Shown here: positions 5,993 to 7,151 of the stretch, piece after piece | How the letters are laid out: every line of letters begins with the position of its first letter | Numbering within the stretch: position 1 is the stretch's first letter | Source of the DNA: CAZGVW01 sp964529265 | GTDB lineage: Bacteria > Planctomycetota > Phycisphaerae > Phycisphaerales > UBA1924 | Assembly (NCBI GenBank): GCA_964529265.1 | Contig: CAZGVW010000075.1 | Span: 1-7,151 of the forward strand | DNA: 7,151 bases | Direction of reading: 5' to 3' | Notes under the pieces: model-generated | Seen by the model: the letters and a program-made list of their open reading frames with translations, nothing else | The model's database searches: none | What the model was told of the DNA's origin: nothing | Translations under genes and position numbers: made by a program

Positions 5993-7151
5993 ATTCCGCT
6001 TTCAGCGTGAGGGCGGGATCGATTCGGAGTGCACGCCGAAGCGGCAGTGCGGTGGCCGCAAGAGCGGCGACCCCGAGGACCAGCGCCGCCGCGGCATAGC
6101 TCGCGGGATCGGCCGGGGACAGGCCGAAGAGAAATCGCCGCAGCAAGATGCCGGCCAAGAACGAGAGCAGCAGACCGGCGGCGAGCCCGGCAACCACTGC
6201 GCCCCGAGTGGCGTTGAACAAGGCCGCGCGCACGCGAACGCGCGACGCGCCGAGGGCGAGGCGAATGCCGATCTCCTTGCGCCGCTCTTCGATGAGATAC
6301 GAAAACACGCCGAACACGCCGATGATGGCCAGGACCAGCGCGATCGTCGCGAGGGCGCCGGCGATGACGACGCCAACCATGGCGTTCTCGAGCGTGTACC
6401 GCATCGCGGCCGACATGGGCGTGAAGGTCGGCGTCAACTGCGGATCGACCGCGGCGACCAGTGTCCTGAGCTTCTGTTCGAGCGCCGGATCGGTTCGCCC
6501 CAGCACCACGGGCAGGCCCATTCCGGACACGAGCGGAATGTGGACGAGAGGCTCGACCTCACTGAAACTCGTGAGGTGTGAGTCGCGCACGACGGCGACG
6601 ACCGTGTACGTGCGATCGTCGAACCCGACAACCAGTTGCTTACCCAACGGGTTGTCGCCCGGCCACATCTGTCGCGCCAGCGTTTCGTTGACCATGCCTT
6701 CGGCGGCGGCCGGATCGTCCGACGCGAGCCGGCCGGCGGCCAGACCGATGCCCAGAACGGTCAACGACGGCGAAGACATCGGGATGAGCTGCGCCCGGAA
6801 CTCCGCTTCCGATTGCGTCCGGTGCACGTACGTGTGTCCGATCCCGAGGCGACCGCCCGAACGCGCGTTGGCGTAGCCGGCCTCCGGTGCGCTCTGGCGG
6901 AGCGCCTGGATCAGCGCCGTGCGGACGGCGCGGTAGCGTCGTTCGTCGATGCCCAGCCCGGTGGGCGGCTCAATGGTCACGAGCGTCGTGGTGTGCAGGG
7001 CATAGTCGGTGGGCGCCGCGGTCGCGTGGCCGATGCCCCTGGCGATGAGCGTGGCGCTCAGCACGAGGACGGTGGCGATCGTGATTTGCGCCGCCAGGAT
7101 CACGCCCCGCATCGGGCCGCTTCGTGCGGTCGTCGTCGCGGTCGCACCGCG
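5991..7151 (-). CDS. ADOP-type FtsX/MacB-like permease, C-terminal 386 aa (cut by window edge)
   Basis: The frame is open to the right edge, so the gene starts outside the window and the ATG at 7112 is internal. The residues before it (RGATATTTARSGPM) align with RGATPTFSIHAGPM in the middle of the neighbouring permease. What is visible corresponds to the second half of an ADOP protein: a helix (VILAAQITIATVLVLSATLIA), a periplasmic MacB-like domain of about 220 residues (containing MVNETLARQMWPGDNPLGKQ and YTVVAVVRDSHLTSF), then the FtsX block. That block has helices near residues 258-283, 315-337 and 347-370, counted from the window edge. The FtsX signature KEIGIRLALGASR follows the first of these helices, and the tail is PLRRALRIDPALTLKAE. 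In the last 130 residues roughly two thirds of positions match the 3384-5981 protein by eye. It is the most upstream of the three permease genes, so any operon promoter is outside the window. Confidence 0.93.
   Translation of the reverse strand, partial: RGATATTTARSGPMRGVILAAQITIATVLVLSATLIARGIGHATAAPTDYALHTTTLVTIEPPTGLGIDERRYRAVRTALIQALRQSAPEAGYANARSGGRLGIGHTYVHRTQSEAEFRAQLIPMSSPSLTVLGIGLAAGRLASDDPAAAEGMVNETLARQMWPGDNPLGKQLVVGFDDRTYTVVAVVRDSHLTSFSEVEPLVHIPLVSGMGLPVVLGRTDPALEQKLRTLVAAVDPQLTPTFTPMSAAMRYTLENAMVGVVIAGALATIALVLAIIGVFGVFSYLIEERRKEIGIRLALGASRVRVRAALFNATRGAVVAGLAAGLLLSFLAGILLRRFLFGLSPADPASYAAAALVLGVAALAATALPLRRALRIDPALTLKAE

Noticed and set aside
3394..6140. Nucleotide similarity between about 3394-3540 and 6001-6140 as a possible mobile or direct repeat element
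   Set aside because: The matching stretches code for the same C-terminal FtsX segment (LFGLSPADP, PLRRALR-DPA-TL-AE) in two paralogous genes. This is gene-family homology, and no element boundaries or terminal inverted repeats are present.
5760..6581. Plus-strand open frame (273 codons) spanning the junction of two permeases
   Set aside because: It crosses the coupled stop/start junction of two real genes on the other strand. Its translation is low-complexity and rich in Arg, Glu and Gln, with no domain.

Overview
The window looks like chromosomal DNA from a high-GC bacterium, most likely an acidobacterium. That placement rests mainly on three tandem genes of the ADOP type (large FtsX/MacB-like permeases with a short N-terminal prefix domain and no ATPase), a family strongly expanded in Acidobacteriota. 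The YCF48/Asp-box protein and the VapC-type PIN protein at the left edge fit the same background. This is inference from protein families, not from a marker gene.

Layout. Positions 1-282 (+) hold the C-terminal end of an Asp-box (BNR/YCF48-like) beta-propeller protein. Immediately after, about 301-744 (+), lies a PIN-domain (VapC-family) ribonuclease toxin homologue. It has no visible antitoxin, no good start codon, and an Asn where the third catalytic Asp is expected. From 751 to the right edge everything is on the minus strand: three ADOP permease genes transcribed right to left (5991-7151 truncated by the window edge, 3384-5981, 751-3330). The gaps between them are 9 and 53 bases, so they probably form one transcription unit. 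The vapC-like gene and the last permease converge with only 6 bases between their stop codons.

Function. The permeases should be inner-membrane proteins with two periplasmic MacB-like core domains and two FtsX-type membrane blocks, resembling a MacB or LolC/E permease pair fused head to tail. No ATP-binding subunit, membrane-fusion protein or outer-membrane factor is present, so the substrate and energy source cannot be read from this window. The two upstream permeases are the more closely related pair; the 751-3330 protein is more divergent.

Non-coding sequence is minimal. The notable elements are a four-copy heptamer tandem repeat (3344-3371) between two permease genes, a Shine-Dalgarno sequence overlapping the stop codon of the upstream permease, and a small hairpin across the convergent stop codons. 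I did not find a convincing new system. The points most worth a second look are the apparently decayed orphan toxin, its in-frame position behind the Asp-box gene, the heptamer repeat, and a Cys-Cys pair shared by two of the permeases.
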